Source: Nostoc sp. UHCC 0926
GTDB taxonomy: Bacteria > Cyanobacteriota > Cyanobacteriia > Cyanobacteriales > Nostocaceae
Reading direction: 5' to 3'
Length of the DNA: 64,000 nucleotides
NCBI RefSeq assembly: GCF_028623165.1
Contig: NZ_CP117768.1
Span: 496,001-560,000 of the forward strand
Position numbers and translations under genes: made by a program. Each line of letters begins with the position of its first letter. Positions within the stretch are counted from its first letter, which is position 1. The notes beneath the pieces are model-generated. The model was given only the letters and a program-made list of their open reading frames with translations, made no database searches and was not told the origin of the DNA. Below, in pieces: positions 8,409 through 17,686 of the stretch.

Positions 8409-9797
8409 TTACTCGGCAGCAATTTGAGCGCGGGCGGCTATGAGTGCTTTGCTTACCTGTACAAAGCCAGTTCCACCGTAACTATTGCGGGCTGCCACAA
8501 CTTGACGCGGGGATATCGCCTCATAAATATCTGCTGCAAATGCCGGATGTAGTTCTTGCAACTCTTCCAATTTCAAATCTTTCAGGAGTTTACCTGCGGC
8601 AATGCTAGTTTTTACCACCTTGCCCACAAGGTTGTAAGCTTCCCGGAAAGGGACGCCCCGTGCTGCCAGATAATCTGCTACATCGGTAGCATTGGAAAAA
8701 TCTTCCGCCACAGCTTCTGCTAACCGCTGGGTACGAAATTCCAAGCCTTCCCTGAGCAAAATCGTCATCGCTTCTAGAGAGGCTTTGACTGTGTTGACGC
8801 TATCAAATAGACCTTCTTTATCTTCTTGTAGGTCTTTGTTATATGCCAAGGGTAGCCCCTTCATAATCACTAACATCGCCTGGAGATGACCGAATACACG
8901 TCCCGTTTTCCCCCGCACCAATTCTGGTACATCGGGGTTTTTCTTTTGGGGCATAATACTGGAACCCGTGGCACAGCTATCTTTGAGGGTGACAAAGCGG
9001 AATTCTTCAGATGACCAAAGAATGACTTCTTCTGCAAGGCGGCTGAGGTGAACCATAATCAAGCTAGCAGCACACAAGAATTCGATCGCAAAATCGCGAT
9101 CGCTGACTCCATCAAGGCTGTTAGCATAAATATCCTCAAAATCCAAGAGTTTGGCTGTGTAGTGGCGATCAATCGGGAAAGTAGTTCCCGCTAAAGCACC
9201 GCACCCCAAAGGTGAGATATTCACGCGGCGAGAAACATCTCCTAAGCGTTCCCAGTCACGTTGCGCCATTTGAAAGTATGCCAAGAGGTGGTGAGCTAAA
9301 CTCAGGGGTTGGGCGCGTTGGAGGTGAGTATAGCCAGGAATTAGGGTTTCAACGTGCTTTTCGGCTATATCCAGTAAAACACCTTGAAATTCTCGCAATT
9401 CGCTTTTGATTTGTTGGATTTGGTCGCGCAGGTAGAGTCTGGTATCGGTGCCAACTTGGTCATTACGCGATCGCGCCGTATGCAGCTTTTTACCCACATC
9501 GCCGACAATTTCTGTCAGTCGTCGTTCAACTGCAAAATGGACATCTTCAGCATCGATACCAGGCTGAAATTTCCCCTGGCGGTACTCTTGGCGAATTTGT
9601 TCTAAACCTGCAACCAGTTGCTCTCCTTCTTCTTGGGAGATAATGCCCGTGTGAGCTAGCATTTTGGCATGAGCTTGAGAACCAGTGAGGTCATATTCTA
9701 TTAATTCAATATCAAAACCTATACTGGCATTAAAACGAGCGATCGCCGGATGCAAAGCTGATTCAAATCGCTGACTCCAAGTTTGTTCTTTGGTCAT
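8409..9797 (-). CDS. argH: Argininosuccinate lyase
   Basis: ArgH splits argininosuccinate to arginine and fumarate, the last step of arginine synthesis; arginine also feeds cyanophycin, whose genes lie 8 kb away. 462 residues, the normal family length. The fumarase/aspartase-superfamily signature [12 protein letters not shown] is present, as are the conserved TARSRNDQV and [10 protein letters not shown] segments. The start is set at ATG 9797 ([11 protein letters not shown]), since homologues usually begin only a few residues before the W..RF motif; an ATG at 9821 would add eight unrelated residues. The spacer upstream holds CCAAAAT short repeats. Confidence 0.95.
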   Translation of the reverse strand: MTKEQTWSQRFESALHPAIARFNASIGFDIELIEYDLTGSQAHAKMLAHTGIISQEEGEQLVAGLEQIRQEYRQGKFQPGIDAEDVHFAVERRLTEIVGDVGKKLHTARSRNDQVGTDTRLYLRDQIQQIKSELREFQGVLLDIAEKHVETLIPGYTHLQRAQPLSLAHHLLAYFQMAQRDWERLGDVSRRVNISPLGCGALAGTTFPIDRHYTAKLLDFEDIYANSLDGVSDRDFAIEFLCAASLIMVHLSRLAEEVILWSSEEFRFVTLKDSCATGSSIMPQKKNPDVPELVRGKTGRVFGHLQAMLVIMKGLPLAYNKDLQEDKEGLFDSVNTVKASLEAMTILLREGLEFRTQRLAEAVAEDFSNATDVADYLAARGVPFREAYNLVGKVVKTSIAAGKLLKDLKLEELQELHPAFAADIYEAISPRQVVAARNSYGGTGFVQVSKALIAARAQIAAE

Positions 9798-9821
9798 AAA
9801 TATCAGGGGAGTGGGCATCAA

Positions 9822-9880
9822 TTTTGGATTTTAGATTAATCATCAATCTAAAATCCAAAATCCAAAATCCAAAATTCAAA
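9822..9880. repeat. CCAAAAT short tandem repeat hairpin
   Basis: TTTTGGATTTTAGATT facing AATCTAAAATCCAAAATCC, a palindromic heptamer repeat in the spacer between argH and the 68-residue gene. It belongs to the same family as those at 1186, 24752 and 54282. Confidence 0.7.
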
Positions 9881-9886
9881 ATTACT

Positions 9887-10093
9887 TTAACCGTAGCTAG
9901 TTAGATTCCGAATCATATAGCCAATGACTAAACCAATCAACAATGCCCACACTTGACCTGTTTGTATAAAATGGCTCCAAGATTTTTGAATCTGACCCAT
10001 AACGTCTGGGTCGGTAATTGTTGGTGCTACTGCTGTTAAATTTACAGGCAAATGCCAAAGTAACTGAGATGTCAAATCGCTGTAGTAGCTCAT
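9887..10093 (-). CDS. Small single-span membrane protein
   Basis: 68 residues, ATG start. The C-terminal part is one hydrophobic helix (VWALLIGLVIGYMIRNLT, about 48-65) ending in a basic/polar tail; the N-terminal 45 residues are soluble. I do not recognise the family. It lies between larB and argH on the same strand, about 107 bp after larB. The coherent hydrophobic profile and normal start argue for a real gene. Confidence 0.55.
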   Translation of the reverse strand: MSYYSDLTSQLLWHLPVNLTAVAPTITDPDVMGQIQKSWSHFIQTGQVWALLIGLVIGYMIRNLTSYG

Positions 10094-10200
10094 ATTTGGT
10101 GATTAAGAAGTTGGGGGTGGCAAATTTCAGTATCAGTTTATTATTTACATTAATTACTGATATTTACTGAAATATTTGGATATAACTTCAATGTCTTAAC

Positions 10201-10989
10201 TCAAGATGCAGGCGATGCCAACCGCAATTTCTCGGCTGTTCGCAAAATTTGCCCCGCCAACACTGCTGCACCAAAACCATTATCGATATTTACTACACCT
10301 ACTCCCGCTGCACAAGAGTTAAGCATTGTCAATAAAGGTGCTAAACCGCCAAAACTTGCGCCATAACCGATGCTGGTGGGTACGGCAATCACAGGGCAAC
10401 TCGCTAAACCAGCGACAACACTAGGTAAAGCGCCTTCCATCCCTGCCACGACAATCAACACTGATGCTGACTCAATCACGTGACGGTTACTTAATAAGCG
10501 GTGAATCCCAGCAACGCCAACATCCCAGAGGCGCTGTACCCGAAAACCAGAAAGTTCAGCGGTGACAGCAGCTTCTTCGGCAACGGGTAAATCGGCGGTA
10601 CCAGCAGAAAGAATGCCAATTTCACCCCAGAATTGTGGTTCGATGGTAGGGGGAGCGATCGCACAAATTCGCGCCGATTCGTAATATTGCAAACCGCTAA
10701 CTTTTGATTGCAGTGCGGCATAAATTGCTGGTTCAATGCGGGTTGCCATCACCACCGGATTACGGAGGCGCATCACCTCCATAATTTGAGCAATTTGTTC
10801 GGGAGTTTTACCAGGGCCCCAAATCACCTCTGGGAAACCAGTTCTTAGCTGGCGATGATGGTCGATTTTGGCAAATTCACCCACAGATTCATAGGCTAAA
10901 TCTTTGAGTGAGTCTAATGCCGTATCTGGCGTAACTTTACCATTGGCAACCGCTTCCAGGAGCGATCGCAAAGTTTCATGTTGAGACAC
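10201..10989 (-). CDS. larB: LarB-like nickel-pincer cofactor biosynthesis protein (PurE-related)
   Basis: 262 residues. The C-terminal half is a PurE-like fold with the conserved IGILSAGTADLPVAEEA, VVAGMEGALPSVVAGL and VPTSIGYGASFGG segments. LarB carboxylates and hydrolyses nicotinic acid adenine dinucleotide to start synthesis of the nickel-pincer cofactor. The N-terminal helical region (about 1-100) is also typical of LarB and absent from PurE. No larC or larE is in the window. GTSIGYG-type and NGFGAA segments near the C-terminus agree with the family. Probably monocistronic or cotranscribed with the 68-residue gene. Confidence 0.82.
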   Translation of the reverse strand: MSQHETLRSLLEAVANGKVTPDTALDSLKDLAYESVGEFAKIDHHRQLRTGFPEVIWGPGKTPEQIAQIMEVMRLRNPVVMATRIEPAIYAALQSKVSGLQYYESARICAIAPPTIEPQFWGEIGILSAGTADLPVAEEAAVTAELSGFRVQRLWDVGVAGIHRLLSNRHVIESASVLIVVAGMEGALPSVVAGLASCPVIAVPTSIGYGASFGGLAPLLTMLNSCAAGVGVVNIDNGFGAAVLAGQILRTAEKLRLASPAS

Positions 10990-11131
10990 TGGTCAGTTGT
11001 TTTGATTTTATAAATGTTCCCAAACGCGCCATCAAGGGCAGAGATTTTAGTACTTTAAATAAATAGAAAATATCACGAATTATTTCGGATGGTATCTATA
11101 AAAGTATAATCCCCAGTATTCCATTTCAACT

Positions 11132-12949
11132 TTATTCTCTTACTTTTAGTTCATATTTGTTCCACAACGTTCCTTTTTGGGAACCAAGTGCAGAGAATTT
11201 GACGTTTTGGATGCGATCGCGCACTGCTACTAAAGATAAAGGATTTACCAAATAAATATAAGGCAAATATTCCTGAGAGAGGCGTTGCGTTTCGGCATAA
11301 ATTTCTTTGCGCTTTACTTCATCTAACTCTCGTGCTGCTTGAATGTAAAGACGACCGATTTCTGCTTCCCAATCTGCAACTTGCCAACCAATAAGCGGTT
11401 CTCGTCCTGGTTGTAGCTTCTGATTGAAGGTATGTAATCCGCCTGAGGGTAACCAAACATTAGCCCCGTCATTTGGTTCAATCCCTCCAATAAAGCCTAG
11501 CAGATAACATTCCCAATCAAGGGAATTAGAAAGCTTGTCTGTAAGGGTATTGAAAGCAATTGGATTAAAATCAACTTGAATGCCGATTTTACTCAAATCT
11601 TGCTTTATTTGCGCTCCCATTAACACACGAGTTTTATTTTCAGCATTCGTTAATAAACTGAAGCGCACCCGATTACCATCAGCATCTAGTAACTGTTTAT
11701 TAGTATTATATTTAAAACCTGTACTTAATAGTAATTTTTTAGCTTTTTCTTGATTATATTCATAAACTTTCAGACCTTTTTCTGGAGGAAAGTAGTAAGG
11801 ACTTTGAATTTCTATCGGGGAATTTTGCAACACACCAATCCCACGAAAAACGTTATTTAGCATTGTTTTACGGTCGATTGCATGGGCAACTGCTTGTCTA
11901 AAAGCAAGGGTATTAAACCAATGTGATTTAATTGAGTCAATTACAGGCTGCCCGTTTTGCCGCTGACCTTTGTTGAGATTAAACGAAATATAAGTATTGC
12001 TGAATTCCGCGCCTCCATTGTAAATAGTAAACTTTCCCCGCTTTTCTTCACGCTTAAGTAATGAAAAGTTTTCAGGAGAAACAGTAACTGTATCTAATCC
12101 TCCAGAGCGAAACTGAAGAATTATTGTATCTGTAGATTCAACAATTTGCCAAACAATGCGTTCGACATACGGTAACTGATTCCCTTGGCTATCTTTGCGC
12201 CAGTAATAAGGATTGCGCTGAAATACAACACGCTGACTGGGAGTATAACTTTCTATTTTATAGGCACCGTTGACAATAATTTTACTGGGTTCTGTATCCG
12301 TTCCCCAAGTAGATAAAAATTTGGGATTACCTTTAGCATCTTTAGATTTCAATGATTCAGCTAAAGCATGTTTTGGTAAAATGCCAACTGAATTTGTTGA
12401 TGCTCCAGCAGTGGTAGAAAGGAAGGGAGCAAAAGGCTCAGGTAGAATAAATTCAATCTGGCGATCGCCTATTTTTTTGATTTTAGGAAAAGTACCACTA
12501 GAACCAATTTTAAGACTATCTTTCCAATCAGTAGGAATCAGTGGATTGAAAATCACATCCTCATAAGTAAAAATAACATCATCTACGGTAAGTGGTTCGC
12601 CATCTGACCATTTTAAGTTTTCTCGTAAAGTGAAAGCAACTCGCTTTTTATCATCAGAAATATCCCACGATTCAGCTAAAGCTGACTCAATTTTGCCTGT
12701 GATTCCGTTGAGAGTCGTTAGTCCTTCAGTCGTGAAAAGAAAAACATGAGGATATTCTTGATTGAAAGCGTAGTTAAAAGTTTTCGGGTCGCCGATAGTG
12801 CTTGTAACCCATTGGGATACTTGCGCTGCCTTACTCTTAAAATTAATTGGGTTGCAACTGATAACAGCTATCTGACAAATTAAGAATAGACTAAATATTA
12901 CTAAAACCGCAAACCCACGGTGGCGGGTAGGTAAGAGGGCAAAAATCAT
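11132..12949 (-). CDS. ABC transporter substrate-binding lipoprotein, family 5
   Basis: 605 residues. An N-terminal hydrophobic segment ends in AVISC (Cys32), a plausible lipobox, so this should be a membrane-anchored periplasmic lipoprotein. The rest is an extracellular solute-binding protein of the oligopeptide/dipeptide/nickel type: LRENLKWSDGEPLTVDDVIFTYED near 108-130 is the family signature, followed by FRQAVAHAIDR and QEYLPYIYL. It is a paralogue of the next gene upstream (13245-15041), similar over its full length. No permease or ATPase gene is nearby, so its partners are encoded elsewhere and the ligand is unknown. Confidence 0.85.
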   Translation of the reverse strand: MIFALLPTRHRGFAVLVIFSLFLICQIAVISCNPINFKSKAAQVSQWVTSTIGDPKTFNYAFNQEYPHVFLFTTEGLTTLNGITGKIESALAESWDISDDKKRVAFTLRENLKWSDGEPLTVDDVIFTYEDVIFNPLIPTDWKDSLKIGSSGTFPKIKKIGDRQIEFILPEPFAPFLSTTAGASTNSVGILPKHALAESLKSKDAKGNPKFLSTWGTDTEPSKIIVNGAYKIESYTPSQRVVFQRNPYYWRKDSQGNQLPYVERIVWQIVESTDTIILQFRSGGLDTVTVSPENFSLLKREEKRGKFTIYNGGAEFSNTYISFNLNKGQRQNGQPVIDSIKSHWFNTLAFRQAVAHAIDRKTMLNNVFRGIGVLQNSPIEIQSPYYFPPEKGLKVYEYNQEKAKKLLLSTGFKYNTNKQLLDADGNRVRFSLLTNAENKTRVLMGAQIKQDLSKIGIQVDFNPIAFNTLTDKLSNSLDWECYLLGFIGGIEPNDGANVWLPSGGLHTFNQKLQPGREPLIGWQVADWEAEIGRLYIQAARELDEVKRKEIYAETQRLSQEYLPYIYLVNPLSLVAVRDRIQNVKFSALGSQKGTLWNKYELKVRE

Positions 12950-13244
12950 AGGACTGAAAGACTAAACTGTTTGCATAATACACCTCGTGTTCAGCCTTGA
13001 CTGCATAAAGGGAAGTGGGGAAGCGGGAGAAAACGTTAAAGGGATTTTTGCCTTTCCTGAATGCCCCATACAACTCTTGGAGAGGCTGCGCCAAGGACAC
13101 CGGCTCTATCGAGCGACTTGTGCTGAGTTTAGCCGTTGGCGCAGTCGAAGCAAGCCGAGATGCGCAGTACAAGTGTCCCATGACGCCAGTTTCCTCAATA
13201 GGGAGAACCTCCACACGGAACTGGCTGCCCCATGCCCATGAAAA
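12950..13244. repeat. Spacer between paralogous binding-protein genes, dispersed repeats
   Basis: About 295 bp. It carries ACTTGTGCTGAG and GCCGTTGGCGCAG blocks near 13120-13150 that recur at 25799, 26110 and 28936. The frames open here on both strands are repeat-derived and not credible genes. Confidence 0.55.
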
Positions 13245-15041
13245 TTAACTAGCTTTTTCATCTACTACTTTAAGTTCATAAATATTCCAATTGTAACTTC
13301 CTATGGCCGAGTATTTTACGTTCTCAATGGTATTACGCACGGCTACTAAAGCCAGGGAATTGAATAGGTGAATAAAAGGCAGATACTCTTGTGAGAGTTG
13401 TTGTGTTTCTGCATAGATAGCTTTGCGTTTTGTTTCATCGAACTCTCTTGCCCCTTGGATGTAGAGGTCTTCAATTTTCTGCTCCCAATCAGTAGCTTTC
13501 CAACCTACCGTTGGGGATTGTCCGGCTTGAGCTTTTTGATTAAATACATGAAAGTTACCTTCTACAGACCAGACATTGAAACCATCTTGCGGCTCAATAC
13601 CACCAGTGATAGCTCCATACCAACATTCCCAATCTAGGGTGTTAGAGATTTTTTCTCCAATAATACTGAAGTCAAGGAATTGTAAATCAACTTTAATGCC
13701 TATCTTGCCGAGATCCTGTTGGATTTTCGGTGTAATTGTGGGTCTATTACCAGCAACAGCCATCATTGTGAAGCGGACTCGATTACCATCCGCGTCCAAC
13801 AACTGACCTTTATCATCGTATTTGAATCCTGCTCCCAGTAAAAGTTGTTTAGCTTTTTCTGGATTGTAATCATAGGTTTTTAAACCTTCTTTTGGAGACA
13901 AATAATAGGGACTGGGAACAGAAATCGGAGAGTCTTGTGGTTCACCCAATCCCCGCAAAGTGTTGTTGATCATCGTTTGGCGATCAATAGCGTAGGCGAC
14001 AGCCTGTCTAAAAGCAACGTTGTTAAAAACACGGGACTTAATCGGATCTACAACAGGCTTGCCATTGCGACTACCTTTGTTGAGATTGAAAGTTATAAAA
14101 CTTGTCCCAGAGTCAGGCCCAGCATTTTTAATAGTAAAGTTACCCCGTTTTTCTTGACGCTTGAGCAATTGAAAACTTCCAGGGCCAATTTCTAGTAAAT
14201 CTAACCCTCCAGAACGAAATTGCAGCAAAGCTGTATCAGGCGATTCTACAATTTGCCAAATTACACGCTCAATATATGGCAGTTGTTTTCCTTGTGCATC
14301 TTTTTTGCGCCAGTAGAAAGGGTTACGCCGAAATATTAAGCGTTCATTGCTTGAATAACTCTCGATTGCGTAAGGGCCATTAACAATAATTTTTTTCGGG
14401 TCTGTGTCGGTTCCCCAAGTGGACATAAATAGAGGCTTACCGTCAGAGTTTTTAGCTTCCACTGCTGCACGTAGGCTGTGTTCTGGTAGGATTCCCACAC
14501 CTGCTGCAATCGATCGCAAGAAAGGAGCAAACGGTTCTGGCAGAATAAATTCTACCCGGCGCTCATCGACTTTGCGGACTTTGAGAAAAGTCTTACTGCT
14601 TCCAATTTTGACAGCATCTTGGATATAAGTGGGAATGCGCTTGTTCATGTAGATGTCATTGAAAGAGAAAACGACATCATTGGCTGTTAATGGCTTACCA
14701 TCCGACCACTTTAATCCTTCTCGCAAGGTAAAGAAAAACCGCAGTTTGTCTGGGGAAAGTTCCCAAGATTCAGCCAAAGCTGGCTCAATTTCCTTAGTTA
14801 TTCCGTTTTGAGTGGCTAATGCTTCATAAGTGAAACCAGAAATATTGGGAGATTCTTGGATGAGCGCGTAATTAAAGGTCTTAGGGTCAGTCGTAGTAGA
14901 AAGCACCAATTGGGGAACTTGTCCAGCTGCTGTTTTAAAGTTAGATGGATTGCACGCAGTAACTATAATTGCTGTTGCCGAAACCAGAATTATTGGTAAA
15001 CAAAAACGCTTAATTGTCTTAAAAATTGTAGAATATTTCAT
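13245..15041 (-). CDS. ABC transporter substrate-binding lipoprotein, family 5 (paralogue)
   Basis: 598 residues. A signal peptide with lipobox IIVTAC (Cys30) is followed by the family 5 binding-protein fold (LREGLKWSDGKPLTANDVVFSFND, FRQAVAYAIDR, QEYLPFIHLF). It begins only 4 bp after ispF ends, so it is very probably cotranscribed with trmD and ispF. It resembles the downstream 605-residue protein throughout, so the pair arose by tandem duplication. Such proteins bind peptides, nickel or other small ligands for an ABC importer; the ligand cannot be read from the sequence. Confidence 0.86.
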   Translation of the reverse strand: MKYSTIFKTIKRFCLPIILVSATAIIVTACNPSNFKTAAGQVPQLVLSTTTDPKTFNYALIQESPNISGFTYEALATQNGITKEIEPALAESWELSPDKLRFFFTLREGLKWSDGKPLTANDVVFSFNDIYMNKRIPTYIQDAVKIGSSKTFLKVRKVDERRVEFILPEPFAPFLRSIAAGVGILPEHSLRAAVEAKNSDGKPLFMSTWGTDTDPKKIIVNGPYAIESYSSNERLIFRRNPFYWRKKDAQGKQLPYIERVIWQIVESPDTALLQFRSGGLDLLEIGPGSFQLLKRQEKRGNFTIKNAGPDSGTSFITFNLNKGSRNGKPVVDPIKSRVFNNVAFRQAVAYAIDRQTMINNTLRGLGEPQDSPISVPSPYYLSPKEGLKTYDYNPEKAKQLLLGAGFKYDDKGQLLDADGNRVRFTMMAVAGNRPTITPKIQQDLGKIGIKVDLQFLDFSIIGEKISNTLDWECWYGAITGGIEPQDGFNVWSVEGNFHVFNQKAQAGQSPTVGWKATDWEQKIEDLYIQGAREFDETKRKAIYAETQQLSQEYLPFIHLFNSLALVAVRNTIENVKYSAIGSYNWNIYELKVVDEKAS

Positions 15042-15045
15042 AATT

Positions 15046-15528
15046 TTATTGTTTCAAAAGCAAGACAACAGCATAAGCACATATACCTTCTTCACGTCCA
15101 ACAGGGCCTAATTTTTCGTTGGTGGTAGCCTTGATACCAATTTGATTCGGTTGTAATTCTAAAACCGCCGCTAGTTTGTCGCGCATATTGTGAATATGCG
15201 GTTTTAATTTTGGACGTTCTGCTACTACTACCGAGTCAATATTTCCCACCTGCCAACCTTGATCCCGAATCAGTTGATGTACTTGAGTTAATAGTACTAA
15301 ACTATCTGCTCCCGCCCATTTGGGATCACTAGGGGGAAAATAATGACCAATATCCCCCAAAGATAATGCCCCAAGCATCGCATCCATAATCGCGTGAGTC
15401 AGCACATCAGCGTCACTGTGACCTAACAAACCCAGTTCATGAGGAATTTGAATTCCGCCTAAAATCAAAGCGCGATCGCTTACCAATTGGTGAATATCGT
15501 AGCCGTTACCAATCCGAATTTTTGTCAT
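15046..15528 (-). CDS. ispF: 2-C-methyl-D-erythritol 2,4-cyclodiphosphate synthase
   Basis: IspF makes the cyclic diphosphate intermediate of the MEP isoprenoid pathway, which feeds carotenoids, phytol and quinones. 160 residues, full length. Zinc ligands are visible as Asp11 and His13 (GYDIHQ) and His45 ([10 protein letters not shown]). GHSDAD (36-41) and the C-terminal [16 protein letters not shown] are family signatures. The gene starts 25 bp after the trmD stop and runs almost directly into the binding-protein gene, so the three form one transcription unit. Confidence 0.95.
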   Translation of the reverse strand: MTKIRIGNGYDIHQLVSDRALILGGIQIPHELGLLGHSDADVLTHAIMDAMLGALSLGDIGHYFPPSDPKWAGADSLVLLTQVHQLIRDQGWQVGNIDSVVVAERPKLKPHIHNMRDKLAAVLELQPNQIGIKATTNEKLGPVGREEGICAYAVVLLLKQ

Positions 15529-15553
15529 TTGTTATTTATTATTGGGGGATTGT

Positions 15554-16285
15554 TTAGTAGTTATTTTCAATCTCCTTCATCTTCCCCTGCTCCCCCTGCT
15601 CCTCCTGCTCCAATTTTTCCAGGAGATCAGGGCGGCGATCGCGGGTTTTTTGAATTTGTTGTTCGTAACGCCACCGGGCGATCGCTGCGTGATTTCCACT
15701 GAGCAATACATCAGGCACTTTCAAACCGCGAAAATTGGCAGGACGAGTATATTGGGGATAGTCCAACAACCCCTCCTCAAAACTTTCTGCTGTCAGGGAC
15801 TCTGTTTTGGCAACGGTTCCTGGTATTAGTCGCACTACGCCATTAATCAAAGCCATTGCTGGAATTTCGCCTCCAGTCAGAATAAAATCGCCTAAAGATA
15901 CTTCCCGAGTTACCAAATGCAGCACCCTCTCATCCACTCCTTCGTAATGCCCGCAAATAACTACTAACTGGTCATAATTTGTCACCAATTCTTTCAAAAG
16001 AGGTTGATTAATTGTTTGACCCTGTGGACTCATCAAAATTATTTCTCTTCGGGGTAGAGTTGGCAGCGACTCCACAGCGGTAAAAATAGGTTCTGGCTTC
16101 ATTAGCATCCCTACGCCACCGCCGTAGGGTTCATCATCCACCTTCCGGTGTTTGTCAGTGGTAAAGTCCCGGGGATTAATCAGATGCACTTGGGCAATCT
16201 GTTTGGCTAAGGCTTTACTCAGTAACCCAGAATTGAGGACAGAGTTAAAACAGTCAGGAAAAAGTGTAACTATATCAAAGCGCAC
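15554..16285 (-). CDS. trmD: tRNA (guanine-37-N1)-methyltransferase
   Basis: TrmD methylates G37 of tRNAs that read CNN codons and prevents +1 frameshifting. 243 residues with the SPOUT-knot signatures: GGGVGMLMKPEPIF (75-88 region), VICGHYEGVDERV and LGDFILTGGEIPAM. The last 25 or so residues are Glu/Gln/Gly-rich (KLEQEEQGEQGKMKE) and are encoded by GGAGCAGGGG-type repeats of the kind found between genes here, so the C-terminus seems to have been extended into repeat DNA. First gene of the trmD-ispF-binding protein unit. Confidence 0.95.
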   Translation of the reverse strand: MRFDIVTLFPDCFNSVLNSGLLSKALAKQIAQVHLINPRDFTTDKHRKVDDEPYGGGVGMLMKPEPIFTAVESLPTLPRREIILMSPQGQTINQPLLKELVTNYDQLVVICGHYEGVDERVLHLVTREVSLGDFILTGGEIPAMALINGVVRLIPGTVAKTESLTAESFEEGLLDYPQYTRPANFRGLKVPDVLLSGNHAAIARWRYEQQIQKTRDRRPDLLEKLEQEEQGEQGKMKEIENNY

Positions 16286-16822
16286 AGTTATTCGTATTCG
16301 AGGACACTAATCTTAAATTTGGATGTCTAGCAAACACCGCCAAGCCAAGGTCGAGTCAAACTCCAGTTAAACTTTATCAATAGTATCTAAAACTACCAGG
16401 CCTCTTGGATTTTAGATGGGATCAAAAGTTTTTCTAATTACTTAATTTATGTTTAAATGTTGTCACAAGTACATTTAAATTAATAATCATATCAAGTTAA
16501 CAACTTCCAGGATGCATCGAGCCAGCCTCAGAAAAAAGCATAGTCTTAACTGCTCGTCCCCAGCCCCAGAGGGGGAATCTAGCCCCCTAAAGACTATTTT
16601 GCCCTGCTGCAAGTGGACAGGTGAAAAACAAGGCCCTGGCTTTGAGGATGGGAACAAAGACGTTTAGACTGAGGCAACGCGAGCGTTAAGCGAGAATTTG
16701 GAGAGTGGCTGACTCAGTTCCAAACTTCCAAAAAGTGTCCTCTCAAAGAAGCAAAGCGCAAAAATCATGGCTGCAACTGATCCTTGTTAAATTCACCTGA
16801 AGTTGTTGACAGGAGAAACAAA
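16286..16822. other. Long leader/spacer upstream of cphB
   Basis: About 540 bp between divergent trmD and cphB without a gene. The part from 16510 to 16822 is G/C-richer than the rest and holds nested inverted repeats (separate entry). TTCGCGTTAAGCG-like matter near 16680 belongs to dispersed repeats. Confidence 0.5.
16540..16597 (+). promoter_or_regulatory. Possible structured RNA leader of cphB
   Basis: ATAGTCTT at 16540-16547 pairs with AAGACTAT at 16590-16597, enclosing a second C-rich/G-rich helix (CCCC with GGGG, 16558-16575). The element lies about 225 bases before the cphB start. Whether it is transcribed with cphB is not known from the sequence. Confidence 0.35.
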
Positions 16823-17686
16823 ATGCCGCAATTACAAGCTAAATCGCTGGAAATGAGGACACCCCAAGCAACTAAAACCGCCGTTCTAGTTATCGGAGGC
16901 GCAGAAGACAAAGTTCATGGGCGCGAAATCCTACGAACTTTTTTTGGACGTGCCGGTGCTAGTAAGGCTTATATTACAATTATTCCATCTGCCTCTCGCG
17001 AACCCGCCATCATCGGTGGTCGGTATATTCGCATTTTTGAAGAAATGGGTGCCCAGAAGGTAGAAATTTTAGACATCCGCGAACGGGAACAGTGTGAAGC
17101 CTCCCAAATCAAAGCATCCTTAGAAGCCTGTAGTGGGGTATTTTTGACAGGAGGAGACCAGCTGCGTCTCTGTGGCGTATTGGCAGATACGCCAGCAATG
17201 GAAATTATTCGGCAGCGAGTCAGGGCGGGGCAACTTACCTTAGCAGGCACCAGTGCCGGAGCGGCAGTGATGGGGCATCATATGATTGCTGGCGGGGGTA
17301 GTGGAGAGACGCCAAATCGTTCTCTAGTCGATATGGCAACGGGTTTAGGATTTATTCCGGAAGTAATCGTTGACCAACACTTTCACAACCGGAATCGGAT
17401 GGGGCGGCTGATTAGTGCGATCGCAGCTCATCCCGATCGCTTAGGTATTGGCATTGACGAAGATACTTGTGCAGTGTTTGAACGTGATGGTTGGCTACAA
17501 GTTATGGGTAAAGGCAGTGTCACCATTGTTGATCCCACTGAACTCACCCACACTAACGAACCCCATGTTGGTGCTAATGAACCATTAACCGTGCATAATT
17601 TACGTCTCCATATCCTCAGCTATGGCGATCGCTTCCACTTGTACCAGCGCACTGTATTGCCTGCTGTACATCGAATCTCCAGCTGA
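16823..17686 (+). CDS. cphB: Cyanophycinase
   Basis: CphB is a cytoplasmic serine exopeptidase that cuts cyanophycin (multi-L-arginyl-poly-L-aspartate) into beta-Asp-Arg dipeptides, releasing stored nitrogen. 287 residues from the ATG at 16823, which has AGGAGA upstream; an in-frame TTG at 16784 is less likely. The nucleophile is Ser144 in GTSAGA, with the family segments VIGGAEDK, FLTGGDQLR and VDQHFHNRNR (His about 186). Cyanophycin synthetase follows on the same strand, but about 600 bp of repeats separates the two, so they need not share a transcript. Confidence 0.95.
   Translation: MPQLQAKSLEMRTPQATKTAVLVIGGAEDKVHGREILRTFFGRAGASKAYITIIPSASREPAIIGGRYIRIFEEMGAQKVEILDIREREQCEASQIKASLEACSGVFLTGGDQLRLCGVLADTPAMEIIRQRVRAGQLTLAGTSAGAAVMGHHMIAGGGSGETPNRSLVDMATGLGFIPEVIVDQHFHNRNRMGRLISAIAAHPDRLGIGIDEDTCAVFERDGWLQVMGKGSVTIVDPTELTHTNEPHVGANEPLTVHNLRLHILSYGDRFHLYQRTVLPAVHRISS

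Noticed and set aside
12987..13248. Overlapping open frames between the two binding-protein genes
   Set aside because: Several frames on both strands are open over dispersed repeats, and none resembles a protein.
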